Below, in pieces: positions 7,686-15,955 of a stretch of DNA of 64,000 nucleotides (position 1 is its first letter; each line of letters begins with the position of its first letter). The notes beneath the pieces were generated by a model. That model made no database searches. It saw nothing but the letters and a program-made list of their open reading frames with translations, and was not told the origin of the DNA. Where the stretch lies: NCBI GenBank assembly GCA_019418225.1, contig DYCF01000024.1, positions 3,762 to 67,761 of the forward strand. The letters are read 5' to 3'. Origin of the DNA: Clostridiales bacterium (GTDB lineage: Bacteria > Bacillota > Clostridia > Lachnospirales > Cellulosilyticaceae). The translations under genes and the position numbers were made by a program.

Positions 7686-9812
7686 TTATTGTTCGCTTTC
7701 TTCTGCTGCATAAATAGACTCATAATCTTTCCTATATAATACAGCTAATTCGTCATACATTTTAGAGAATAATCTTGGGTTGAAGTTAGTGATTCTAAAT
7801 CCTGTGCCTGATAAATCCATCTTGGCAATTTCTAAGCCTTCTGGACTTGTGCCTCTTTCGTCAAACCCTTCTGAAGCTGAGCCTGTGCCATTTAAGTCAA
7901 TGGCATAACCTGTTGTCTCATCGAAACTTGTATTGCCTTCTGCATCATGATACTTAGTGATAATAAGGCTCGTACTATTAAAAATGCCGCCTGACCACTG
8001 TCCTGTTTCTTCATTATAACTCCCATCTGGGCCTAAAAGATTACAAGTAATCGCTGCCATATTATCTCTATCTGTGTAAGAACCTATTCTTGTTTCTCTA
8101 TACCATGGGTTACCTGTAGTAGCTGTCGGATGGATTAATGTATTGCAGCCTAATGCAGCATAATATCTGCCTAGTTCTGGATAAAAGTGACCATCTCTAC
8201 ATATATCAATGCCAAATTTACCCCATTTCGTTTCAATGATTTTAGGTGTTTCACCTCTTACAGACCAAAGGCTTTCATCGCCTGCACGGTGCATTTTTTG
8301 ATAAGAATCAATCGTGCCATCTGGATATAAAATAGCGGCTGAATTGTAAACTTTTTCTACGCCATCTTCATACATTGGCTCTTCTTCTTTTTCTGGCATC
8401 CCAAATATAATGTACATATTATACTTCTTTGCATATTCTGCAAGACGCTTTGTGGTAACGCCCGGCACGGTTTCAGCTAGTGCCACTTGCATCGGCTTGT
8501 CTGTCTCTAAGAGTGAATCTGTAAGTGGATCTTGATATTCATAACCTGTTAGCACGGTTTCAGGAAATACCAAAAACTCTACATTTTGCTTAGCGGCTTC
8601 TTCTATATATGTAATCATTTTCTGGACATTGGCTTCTTTATCTCCCCATACGCCAGCCATATTTACGACAGCAGCTATGGGGCCCTCATGTTCTTTATAG
8701 CTATAAGATAATGTTTCCCCGTCTTCCATCTTATCCGCTAATGTGTCATACCATTTTGCATAGTATTCTACATTAAAATCTTGATTATTACAGGTGGAAC
8801 CTGTTGCTGTTTTCACTTCACTGTTATTCGTAAGTAGGCCTTCCACACCGGTTACAATATCATGACTTGTGCCTACTGCAACTTCTTCCTTTGTGGTGCC
8901 TGCATAATACTGGGTACCATTAAAGCTACCATTCATAATGACACTACCACCTGGGAAGTTATACGCTTTGGTGCCATCTTCTTCCACTGGGCCATCCGGA
9001 CCTACAAGGTTGGCGCTTAAAATTGTCAGACCATCACGAGACGCAATGCTTTCCAGTCTATCTTTGTAGTACCACTCCCAACCAATATCATCTGCAACTT
9101 TATCTCCATCTATATCTTTATACGACCTAGAGGTGGCTGTAGGGTTAATCAAGATATTACATCCCTTTGCTGCATAATATCTTTCAAGTTCCGGTGTGGC
9201 ATAAGTGTCATAACAAATGCTAATGCCTAAAAGGCCATATGCTCCTGCATCCACTAATAATGGTGTTTCGCCAGGCTTACACCAGCTGCCTTCTACAGGT
9301 GTAATCTTTTGATAAGTTGCTACTTCGCCATCTGGCGAACATACAAAGGCAGAGTTATATGCATGTGTTCTATCCCCCTCAATGGTTTCAGTCCCACCAT
9401 ATATAATCCACATGCCTTTTTCCTTAGCAAGTTTAGCAAAAATCTGTCCCGTTGGGCCATGTTTTGATTCTGCTAATGCAATAGGCATCTTATAAGCTTC
9501 TTCTTCCGGATTACTTGAAGCAGCATAGCCTGTCACACACATTTCAGGAAACACAAGGATTTTAACATTTTTTGCAGCTGCTTCTTCTATGTAAGCTTTC
9601 ATCTTCTCAATATTAGCAGCTTTATCTCCCCAGGTAGGCTTGAAATTTACAACGGCTAATTCATCCTTTTGAAATGTATAAGCTACCTTAGGCTGCTCTA
9701 AACGCTCATAGCTTATAATATCCTTTGCAAAATTAGCCGGGCTGCAAAAAACAATCATGGCTGATAAAACATATACAGGTAATGCTTTTAATAATTTCTT
9801 TATCCTCATCAT
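7686..9812 (-). CDS. Secreted protein with two tandem carbon-nitrogen hydrolase (nitrilase) domains
   Basis: About 708 residues. The start is set at the ATG near 9812 (or the adjacent ATG, 9809) because AAGGAG sits 4-7 bp upstream; an earlier ATG lacks a site. A signal peptide (KKLLKALPVYVLSAMIVFC) precedes two repeated nitrilase-fold domains. Each keeps the Glu-Lys-Cys triad: domain 1 has FPEMCVTGY, YQKITPVEG and GISICYDTY; domain 2 has FPETVLTGY, YQKMHRAGD and GIDICRDGH. Nitrilase-superfamily enzymes hydrolyse amides or nitriles and are usually cytosolic single-domain proteins, so an exported tandem form with both triads intact is unusual. The substrate cannot be told from sequence; no partner gene adjoins it. 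Confidence 0.9.
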   Translation of the reverse strand: MMRIKKLLKALPVYVLSAMIVFCSPANFAKDIISYERLEQPKVAYTFQKDELAVVNFKPTWGDKAANIEKMKAYIEEAAAKNVKILVFPEMCVTGYAASSNPEEEAYKMPIALAESKHGPTGQIFAKLAKEKGMWIIYGGTETIEGDRTHAYNSAFVCSPDGEVATYQKITPVEGSWCKPGETPLLVDAGAYGLLGISICYDTYATPELERYYAAKGCNILINPTATSRSYKDIDGDKVADDIGWEWYYKDRLESIASRDGLTILSANLVGPDGPVEEDGTKAYNFPGGSVIMNGSFNGTQYYAGTTKEEVAVGTSHDIVTGVEGLLTNNSEVKTATGSTCNNQDFNVEYYAKWYDTLADKMEDGETLSYSYKEHEGPIAAVVNMAGVWGDKEANVQKMITYIEEAAKQNVEFLVFPETVLTGYEYQDPLTDSLLETDKPMQVALAETVPGVTTKRLAEYAKKYNMYIIFGMPEKEEEPMYEDGVEKVYNSAAILYPDGTIDSYQKMHRAGDESLWSVRGETPKIIETKWGKFGIDICRDGHFYPELGRYYAALGCNTLIHPTATTGNPWYRETRIGSYTDRDNMAAITCNLLGPDGSYNEETGQWSGGIFNSTSLIITKYHDAEGNTSFDETTGYAIDLNGTGSASEGFDERGTSPEGLEIAKMDLSGTGFRITNFNPRLFSKMYDELAVLYRKDYESIYAAEESEQ

Positions 9813-9869
9813 ATCTCTCCTTTTCATCTCTTAACATTTACAGGCAAGAATAGAGCTTTTCCATCACGC

Positions 9870-9902
9870 AAAAAAGAGCAATGGATATAAGCTCCATTGC
9901 TC
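9870..9902 (-). terminator. Terminator hairpin inside the predicted nitrilase leader
   Basis: Arms GAGCAATGGA and TCCATTGCTC (7-nt loop) are followed on the minus strand by six U. It begins about 4 nt after the predicted transcription start at about 9906 and lies upstream of the nitrilase start, so it could work as an attenuator. It could instead end a minus transcript coming from further right, though no minus-strand gene is seen there. Confidence 0.6.
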
Positions 9903-9912
9903 TATGTGTAGT

Positions 9913-9941
9913 ATTTTAGCATTTAATTTTTTATATTTCAA
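9913..9941 (-). promoter_or_regulatory. Predicted sigma-A promoter of the nitrilase gene
   Basis: On the minus strand TTGAAA and TAAAAT are separated by exactly 17 bp, predicting transcription from about 9906. This places the start directly in front of the hairpin at 9870-9902. Confidence 0.55.
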
Positions 9942-10055
9942 CTACTTTTTAAAATTTTCTCATCATTATCTTTTATTTCCAAACTGTCTTGAAACCTTAT
10001 CTTCTTCTTGCCGATACTTATACTGTAATTTAATTTCTAATAAGGAAGTGATTTC

Positions 10056-10172
10056 ATGCAGCTTTATAATCTTTCTACGCACACTTCATCAGCCAATGTA
10101 ACTCGCAGTGCACAAGCATTCCAGTACAGGCCTAAAACAATGATACTAGCCTCAAGCCATGGAAAACATTAA
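10056..10172 (+). CDS. Small open frame of 38 codons, function unknown
   Basis: It opens MQLYNLSTHTSSANV and has GGAAG 8 bp before the ATG. Its end overlaps the start of the next frame (10159). Codon use is C-rich, unlike the AT-rich genes nearby. No family is recognised and it may be a relic or chance frame. Confidence 0.25.
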   Translation: MQLYNLSTHTSSANVTRSAQAFQYRPKTMILASSHGKH

Positions 10173-10362
10173 AACCGCTATGCTCACCAACCTCATGACC
10201 TCCATTGAACCCACACAAAAACAAGCCCCAAAAGACCTGGATGAATCCATCTACCAAATCTACACCCGCCTAGCCACTAAATACAATTTATCAACTCTTA
10301 ATCTCAAACCTACTACCGATGATGAACAAAACCAAAAGTTAGAATTTAAGGAGAACCTTATT
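10159..10362 (+). other. C-rich open frame running in phase into the gene relic at 10363
   Basis: From the ATG at 10159 (MENIKTAMLTNLMT) 68 codons read without a stop directly into the next gene fragment. Codon use is C-rich (many ACC, CCC, ACA), then switches to AT-rich at 10363, where a separate ribosome binding site and ATG occur. I take it as a separate short frame of unknown function or a relic, not as the true N-terminus of the downstream fragment. There is no recognisable ribosome binding site at 10159. Confidence 0.3.
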
Positions 10363-10755
10363 ATGAATAAAAACAAATTAGATGAACATGTTTCCACTGC
10401 TTATGATAATCATTTTTCTTATGAACATTATATAAGACTTGTTAATAAGTATGTAAAAAAGGATTCAAGGCAATTAAACTTCCAAAATAGAGTAATTATT
10501 CCTATGTTAGAAAAGCTTTTAATAAATACTGATATAGAAGTAGTTGATACTTCTCCGCATTTAAAAGCTGAAATGATTGCTCATTTATCTGCCATGAACC
10601 AATAGATTTAGTTGACACAAATAAAAAGTGGAAAGATTGTGTTGAGAAGGTTGATAAAAGTATTAGTGGACTTTCTGACCTAGAGATAAAAGATGATCCT
10701 AAAACATGGGGCGAACTTCAAAGAAAGTTAAAGTCATTTCTCGTACTAAATTGAT
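10363..10755 (+). pseudogene. Frameshifted N-terminal fragment, possibly of a restriction-type nuclease
   Basis: An AAGGAG site precedes the ATG at 10363. The frame reads through YDNHFSYEHYIRLVNKYV and LNFQNRVIIPMLEKLL to a stop at 10605. A +1 shift continues sensibly as PIDLVDTNKKWKDCVEK to a stop at 10755, so the gene is broken. The HYIRL...DSRQLNFQNRVIIPMLE pattern is reminiscent of N-termini of PD-(D/E)XK or type I restriction-like proteins, but I am not sure of the family. The rest of the gene is absent and a long palindrome follows at 10836. Confidence 0.45.
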
Positions 10756-10835
10756 ACTGCTGGCACTCCCTACAAAGCATTTTCAAGCATCCAGTCCGAG
10801 CAAAGTGAGCTTTACCTCTTTCTTCCCAGATGTAT

Positions 10836-10940
10836 CATAAAAATAGCTAGACACTTGGGCACTGATGGAGGTACCCTCGGAACAATTTGTTGATAGTGTA
10901 CCCCAGCAGTGCCCAAGTGTCTAGCGACCCTATTTTTATG
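10836..10940. repeat. Long palindromic element, copy 1 (convergent-gene terminator)
   Basis: The outer arms CATAAAAATAG/CTATTTTTATG and inner arms GCTAGACACTTGGGCACTG (19 bp, perfect complement at 10906-10924) pair with a 4-nt bulge; pairing continues imperfectly inward to GTAC/GTAC. The loop carries ACAATTTGTTGATA, which recurs with one change in the element at 23787. It lies 6 bp after the stop of the CAP-domain gene. Confidence 0.85.
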
Positions 10941-10946
10941 CCCCTC

Positions 10947-12110
10947 TTACCTTACTTTGGCAAAATTTTGAGTATAGTAATACCCATATGTACTTGAACT
11001 GCTATACGCAGCGCCCACACCAATATCCCCTGTTTGTTTGAGCATATTTTCTCTATGCCCTGCTGAATTGAGCCACTGGCCATACGCTTCTATCCCAAGC
11101 CCCATACCAGCTGCAATATTTTCAGCACAGCTTTTCCAGTTGATGCCGCCATTTGTTAGGCGTTCACTGGCTGATACACCTTGAAGATTTGTGTGGTTAA
11201 AATAATTAGCAGTTGCCATATCCTTAGAATGACTACGTGCAATAGTTGCTATCTGCTCATTATAATTTAATGCTTCTACCCCATTATGGGCACGAAAACC
11301 ATTTGTAAGCGCTACAACCACTCTTTCATTAGCTTTAAGAAAGGCACTGCTTGTACTATTTCCTGTGTTACTTCTTATATTATATCCTAATGCCACAATG
11401 TTATGATTGTTCATCTGGTCTTTGATTGCCACAATCTTTTTATCCTCTATTGTAGCTGCTGCATTGTATGTATAGTTTCTAAAAGCAAAGCTCCTTGCAT
11501 TGGTACAAAAGCCTGTCAGTTCATTATCTAACATATAAAAAATCATTGTCTCGTCTGCATCTTTTGTATAAAAGAGCAAATCATATTCCCCATCAGATAA
11601 ACTTAAGTCCGGATCACCTAGCGATTTCTTAATCTCCTCTAAATCACTTCCTAAATGAATGGTTTTACCTTTGTAATTAATCCCTTCTCCTAAGTAGACA
11701 CTTTGTGACTGACTGACCCAATCTACCTTCACATCTAAGCTTTCTGCAATATAACGTAGTGGCACATAAGTTGCACCATTTTCAACAATTGCTGGCGCCG
11801 CAAGTTGAACAATTGTTTGAATCGCCCCTTCTTGCTTGTGCGCCACCTTTTCATTAATCGTTAAGGTGTTTATGGTCTCTCCCTTTATAACAGTTACCTG
11901 CTTATTCTTACTATCCCAATGCGTTGTTGCACCTAATAGACTACTGACTGCCTTAAGCGGTACTAATGTACTGCCATTTCGCATAATAGGTACTACTTCT
12001 TTAGCTACTGTCCCATTTAAATACACATTTGGGCTATTGTCTGCCGCCTGTACACTGCTTGCTAACAGGCTCATCATTCCTGCAAATAAAATCGGTTTTA
12101 TATTTTTCAT
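10947..12110 (-). CDS. Secreted CAP-domain protein with copper-amine-oxidase-N-like repeats
   Basis: This 387-residue protein starts with a signal peptide (MKNIKPILFAGMMSLLASSVQA). Residues about 27-145 form the 'copper amine oxidase N-terminal-like' module common in clostridial surface proteins (VYLNGTVAKEVVPIMRNGSTLVPLKAV; YVPLRYIAESL). The C-terminal third is a CAP/SCP domain (YkwD type): YNEQIATIARSHSKDMATAN, FNHTNLQG, SCAENIAAG and WLNSAGHRENML. CAP proteins act outside the cell; the enzymatic role of bacterial members is unsettled. It has its own upstream region and ends at the palindrome at 10836, so it is probably monocistronic. Confidence 0.92.
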   Translation of the reverse strand: MKNIKPILFAGMMSLLASSVQAADNSPNVYLNGTVAKEVVPIMRNGSTLVPLKAVSSLLGATTHWDSKNKQVTVIKGETINTLTINEKVAHKQEGAIQTIVQLAAPAIVENGATYVPLRYIAESLDVKVDWVSQSQSVYLGEGINYKGKTIHLGSDLEEIKKSLGDPDLSLSDGEYDLLFYTKDADETMIFYMLDNELTGFCTNARSFAFRNYTYNAAATIEDKKIVAIKDQMNNHNIVALGYNIRSNTGNSTSSAFLKANERVVVALTNGFRAHNGVEALNYNEQIATIARSHSKDMATANYFNHTNLQGVSASERLTNGGINWKSCAENIAAGMGLGIEAYGQWLNSAGHRENMLKQTGDIGVGAAYSSSSTYGYYYTQNFAKVR

Positions 12111-12235
12111 ATTGCCTCCTCCTTTTACCTACTCTCCTTTACCTTAGCATGTTTTACTGTATTTTTCCATAAACACCAAAACACGCTATCTAATCTTTCA
12201 TACTTTATACATTTAAAACATTTATTTTTCAAAGC

Positions 12236-12275
12236 AAAAAGGCTTACATGTAATTTTTACCATGTAAGCCTTTTT
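12236..12275 (-). terminator. Terminator of the PTS/glucokinase operon
   Basis: Perfect 15-bp arms AAAAAGGCTTACATG and CATGTAAGCCTTTTT, 10 bp after the glucokinase stop. The symmetric A/T tracts suit both the minus operon and, weakly, the opposite strand. Confidence 0.85.
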
Positions 12276-12285
12276 AATCTAATCC

Positions 12286-13245
12286 TTATGCATTACTCTT
12301 TCCTAATAAAGCTGCACCAATGATTCCTGCGTCATTACCTAATGTAGCTGCCTTAATCTGTGTTTTTAAATTGAGTCCTCCATACATCTGCTGTGAAATG
12401 TATTTCGTAATAGGCGCTACAATATACTCGCCTTGTCCGCTGATTCCTCCGCCTAACACAAGCATTTCTGGTTCTAATATATTGATAAGATTCGCTGCGC
12501 CGTGGGCAATAAGTTTATAATATCCATCCAATACTTCTAAGGCTACTGCATCCCCATTATGAGCTGCTTCAAATATAACCTTGCCGTTAATATTTTCGAT
12601 TGCCTTATTTTCTGCGTATTCTAGCATTAAGCTTTGTGGATTTTCCTTAGCCGCCTCTTTGGCATATCTTACTAAAGCAGTTGCTGAAGCATATTGTTCA
12701 TAACAACCTTTTCTCCCGCATCCACAGCTTTCTGTTTCATGGAAGTTAATCACTTGATGTCCGATTTCCCCTGCACCGCAGAAGGCACCTCTATAAATCT
12801 TTCCATCTAAAACAATACCGCCGCCAACGCCAGTTCCAAAAGTAATCATAAGTGCTGACTGAGCACCTTTTGCCACACCTGCCATCACTTCTCCTAAAGC
12901 TGCACAGTTGGCATCATTTTCAATATATACCTCAAAATCCATGTACTTCTTAAAAATCTCCCTTACAGGTACATTTTCAAAATTCAAGTTACTAGAAGAT
13001 AAAACTTTCCCACTTTGAACTTCTACAAGTCCTGGGCATCCAATCCCGACACTATGTACCTCTGTTTCATTGATATGGGCAGCTGCCATTAAGTCTTTAC
13101 AAAGTCCTGCCATATCTTTAATGATTTCCTCTGCCTGACGCTGATTTTGCGTAGGAATGCTTAATTCATGGGTAATCTCATAAGCTTCATTTACTAGACC
13201 TGCTTTAATCGTTGTTCCGCCTAAATCTATACCAATATAATACAT
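12286..13245 (-). CDS. glk: ROK-family glucokinase
   Basis: About 319 residues; the start is taken at the second ATG (13245), 8 bp after AAGGAG. It phosphorylates glucose (or another hexose) with ATP in the cytosol. Seen are the phosphate-binding YYIGIDLGGTTIKAGLV at the N-terminus, ENDANCAALGE with the catalytic Asp, GTGVGGGIV, and the ROK zinc motif CGCGRKGCYEQYAS near residue 175. It follows the EEP gene directly, and the operon begins with a glucose/maltose-type PTS permease, so it probably handles unphosphorylated glucose released from an imported or hydrolysed sugar. Substrate specificity within ROK is not proven. Confidence 0.9.
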   Translation of the reverse strand: MYYIGIDLGGTTIKAGLVNEAYEITHELSIPTQNQRQAEEIIKDMAGLCKDLMAAAHINETEVHSVGIGCPGLVEVQSGKVLSSSNLNFENVPVREIFKKYMDFEVYIENDANCAALGEVMAGVAKGAQSALMITFGTGVGGGIVLDGKIYRGAFCGAGEIGHQVINFHETESCGCGRKGCYEQYASATALVRYAKEAAKENPQSLMLEYAENKAIENINGKVIFEAAHNGDAVALEVLDGYYKLIAHGAANLINILEPEMLVLGGGISGQGEYIVAPITKYISQQMYGGLNLKTQIKAATLGNDAGIIGAALLGKSNA

Positions 13246-13257
13246 CTTCATATCTCC

Positions 13258-14049
13258 TTATAATGCTAATGCTACTTCTATCCCATAATGGTCTGAAATA
13301 ACAGGTTTATTTTTACCATTAAAAATCACTTTTGAAGAGACAACAGGGACTCTCTGTGTTGTAAAAATATAATCTAACCGTAAATCGCTTACATTCTCTG
13401 CCCAACCATCTATTTTCCCTTTAACTGTATTGCCTTCATCTTTTTCCTGTGCCATTTCATAAGTATCTAGCCAGCCTAATGTTTTAATATAGTCATAGCC
13501 TTTACCTTCTAAATGGGCATTATTATTAAAGTCGCCTAATAAAAAACTGCGTCTATTTGTAGATAAACGACTATTTAAATAGTCTAACTGCATTTTTGCT
13601 GGTTCATCTTCATCTTCCCACCAGCCTAGATGACAGCTATAAAAATCAATATATTCTCCCTTATAATTAACAGTTGCCCTCACAATACGTCTAGCTTTCC
13701 AGTTTAAAGTATCATGTGTCTGACTCACAAAGAAGCTTTCCTTCTCTACAATAGGATGTTTAGAAAGAAGGCATAAGCCTTCTTCATAAACTTGAAATCC
13801 TATATGTGAAAAGTCCCACACTGCCTCATAATCACATGCACCTAAATTGTGAAGTGCTTCTTGTAGCACGACTACATAATTATCTTTTTTGAGTTGCCCT
13901 TTAAACTGTTTGCCTAACATATGCTGACTTACTTCCTGAAGGGCAATCACATCATATTCATTTTCGTAAATTGCTTTGGCTAAATCATTGATTTTATCTA
14001 GTTGATTAGCTTCCTGCCAAGAATGACAGTTTAAAGTTAATAATTTCAT
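13258..14049 (-). CDS. Endonuclease/exonuclease/phosphatase (EEP) family hydrolase
   Basis: A 263-residue cytosolic protein without signal peptide. EEP-fold motifs are seen in order: LTLNCHSW (Asn metal ligand), IALQEVSQ (Glu ligand), FYSCHLGWW, FLLGDFNNNAH (Asp/Asn) and a terminal ISDHYGIEVAL (Asp-His catalytic pair). The family hydrolyses phosphodiesters or phosphomonoesters of sugars, lipids or nucleic acids. Its place between a PTS permease (17 bp upstream) and glucokinase suggests a small sugar-phosphate-type substrate; similar three-gene operons occur in Firmicutes. That role is inference from context. Confidence 0.85.
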   Translation of the reverse strand: MKLLTLNCHSWQEANQLDKINDLAKAIYENEYDVIALQEVSQHMLGKQFKGQLKKDNYVVVLQEALHNLGACDYEAVWDFSHIGFQVYEEGLCLLSKHPIVEKESFFVSQTHDTLNWKARRIVRATVNYKGEYIDFYSCHLGWWEDEDEPAKMQLDYLNSRLSTNRRSFLLGDFNNNAHLEGKGYDYIKTLGWLDTYEMAQEKDEGNTVKGKIDGWAENVSDLRLDYIFTTQRVPVVSSKVIFNGKNKPVISDHYGIEVALAL

Positions 14050-14066
14050 ATCTTGCTCCTCTAACC

Positions 14067-15722
14067 TTATGCACCAAGTGCATCTTGAATATGTGATTTA
14101 AGAACATCTGCTTTTGGTCCATAAATCGCTTGTACACCTTTATCTTTTAAGATAAGACCAAGTGCACCATTTTGTTTCCAAGCTTCTTGTGTGCCTACTT
14201 TATCTGTATTTTTTACTGTAACACGTAATCTTGTCATACAAGCATCTACATCTACAATATTTTCTCTACCACCTAAAAGCTTAATAATTTCTTCTACTTG
14301 TTCGTTGCCAGATGCTTTAGCTGCACTTGTATCTGCTTCATTTTCTTCATCAATATAGTTGCCTTTACGTCCTGGTGTTGCAATACCTAATTTTTTGATT
14401 AAGAAGTTAAACACACCGAAGTTAAGACCAAAGAATGCAACACATGTTAAAATGAAGTTAATAATATCTGTACCAAGTCCTGCACTTAACATCATTGGTA
14501 CTCTTGTTACAAATTCAATAAATCCAAAAGCATGTACTCTAAGACTTAAAACATCTGCTAGCGCGAAACCGATTCCAGTAATTACTGCATAAACTACATA
14601 TAAAACTGGTGAAACAAACATAAACATGAATTCAATTGGTTCAGATACACCTGTTAAGAATACTGCAAGTGCTGCTGATAAGAAGATTGTTTTGTATTTT
14701 GCTTTTCTTTCTGGTTCTACATTTTTGTACATTGCAAATGCAATACCGATAAGTGAAGCTGTTGAAAGTATAACTTGTCCTACTTTAAAACGTGCTGGTG
14801 TAACTGTTGTTAAAAGTTCATTATAAGCTGCCATATCTCCAGCTGCTTTTAAGTTGTTAAGGTCTGTAATCCAAGCAAGCCATAATGGATCTTGTCCTGC
14901 TACAACTTGTCCTGCTGCTGAACCTGTAAGCATGGTGTAAACGCCACCTAATTCTGTATAGTTCATAGGAACAGTTAACATATGATGAAGTCCAAATGGT
15001 AATAAAAGTCTTTCTAAGCAACCAAAAACAAATGGTGCAAGTACTGGTGCTGTGTCTTGTGAAGTTGCAATCCACATCCCAAAGCTATTTAATCCACTTT
15101 GAATAAATGGCCATACAATAGATACGATAACGGCTGTCACAGTTGAGCCTAAAATAACTACGAATGGTACAAAACGTTTCCCATTAAAGAATGCTAATGC
15201 TGATGGTAATTTATCAAAGTTGTAATATTTGTTATAAAGTACTGCGCCTAAGAAACCTGAAATAATTCCTACGAATACACCCATATTTAATGCTGGTGAA
15301 CCTAAAATAGAAGTGAAGTAGTCACCTACTGCCATCGGTGCACCTAATAAACTATTTACTGTTGCTGTGCCTTCTGCAAGCATATCTGAAGATACCCCAA
15401 AAATAGCACCAGTAATACGGTTAATAAGTATAAATGAAAGAAGTGCTGCAAATGCACCACCGGCACGATCTTTAGCCCAAGACCCACCAATTGCTACTGC
15501 AAATAAGATATGTAGGTTCCCAATAATCGCCCATCCAATGTCTTCCATAACACGGGCAATGACTTGAACAAAGCTTACATCAACATACATCCCTAATAAT
15601 TTTGCAATAGAGATCATAATCCCTGCTGCTGGCATAACAGCAATTACTACTAAAAGAGCCTTTCCAAACTTTTGCCAAAAGTCAAAAGAAAAGAGTTTTG
15701 ATTTTTTTGTCGCTTTTGTCAT
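14067..15722 (-). CDS. PTS sugar permease EIICB, glucose/maltose (MalX-like) type
   Basis: The 551 residues contain an EIIC membrane domain (about 10 segments, residues 15-430) and a C-terminal EIIB domain (about 465-551). In EIIC, AAGIMISIAKLLGMY, FGLHHMLTVPMNYTELGG and LTGVSEPIEFMFMFVSPVLY carry the conserved substrate-binding GVSEPIEF motif. EIIB has the phosphorylated cysteine in VDACMTRLRVTV. No EIIA domain is attached or adjacent, so a general Glc-type EIIA must act in trans. First gene of the operon with EEP and glucokinase; its promoter carries two LacI/cre-like palindromes. Confidence 0.92.
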   Translation of the reverse strand: MTKATKKSKLFSFDFWQKFGKALLVVIAVMPAAGIMISIAKLLGMYVDVSFVQVIARVMEDIGWAIIGNLHILFAVAIGGSWAKDRAGGAFAALLSFILINRITGAIFGVSSDMLAEGTATVNSLLGAPMAVGDYFTSILGSPALNMGVFVGIISGFLGAVLYNKYYNFDKLPSALAFFNGKRFVPFVVILGSTVTAVIVSIVWPFIQSGLNSFGMWIATSQDTAPVLAPFVFGCLERLLLPFGLHHMLTVPMNYTELGGVYTMLTGSAAGQVVAGQDPLWLAWITDLNNLKAAGDMAAYNELLTTVTPARFKVGQVILSTASLIGIAFAMYKNVEPERKAKYKTIFLSAALAVFLTGVSEPIEFMFMFVSPVLYVVYAVITGIGFALADVLSLRVHAFGFIEFVTRVPMMLSAGLGTDIINFILTCVAFFGLNFGVFNFLIKKLGIATPGRKGNYIDEENEADTSAAKASGNEQVEEIIKLLGGRENIVDVDACMTRLRVTVKNTDKVGTQEAWKQNGALGLILKDKGVQAIYGPKADVLKSHIQDALGA

Positions 15723-15773
15723 CTTTCTTCACTCCTAAAATTAATTTGTCTTGATTTCAAAATTAACATTTTA

Positions 15774-15889
15774 TGAAACCGCTTGCATAGTTGGGCAAAA
15801 AAATTTAGAATTATTTTTTTCCCTTTTGTTTTCTTGCTTGTTTGTAATTTTATATTAGCATAAGAAAACAATTTGTGCAACCGTTTTCA
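15774..15889 (-). promoter_or_regulatory. PTS operon promoter flanked by two LacI/CcpA-like operators
   Basis: Two 14-bp palindromic sites are seen: TGAAACCGCTTGCA (15774-15787) and, read on the minus strand, TGAAAACGGTTGCA (15876-15889). They differ at two positions and fit the TGNAANCGNNNNCA pattern of LacI-family/cre sites. A minus-strand promoter TTGCAC-17 bp-TAATAT starts inside the upstream site, so a bound repressor would block RNA polymerase and the second site could act by looping or roadblock. Confidence 0.6.
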
Positions 15890-15901
15890 TTATTTTTTTA
15901 T

Positions 15902-15941
15902 AAAAATAGCACTACATTTAAAAACATGTAGTGCTATTTTT
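15902..15941. terminator. Bidirectional terminator after the DUF975 gene
   Basis: Arms AAAAATAGCACTACAT and ATGTAGTGCTATTTTT, 8-nt loop, 14 bp past the stop of the minus-strand DUF975 gene. Confidence 0.85.
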
Positions 15942-15955
15942 AACCATTTTTACTA

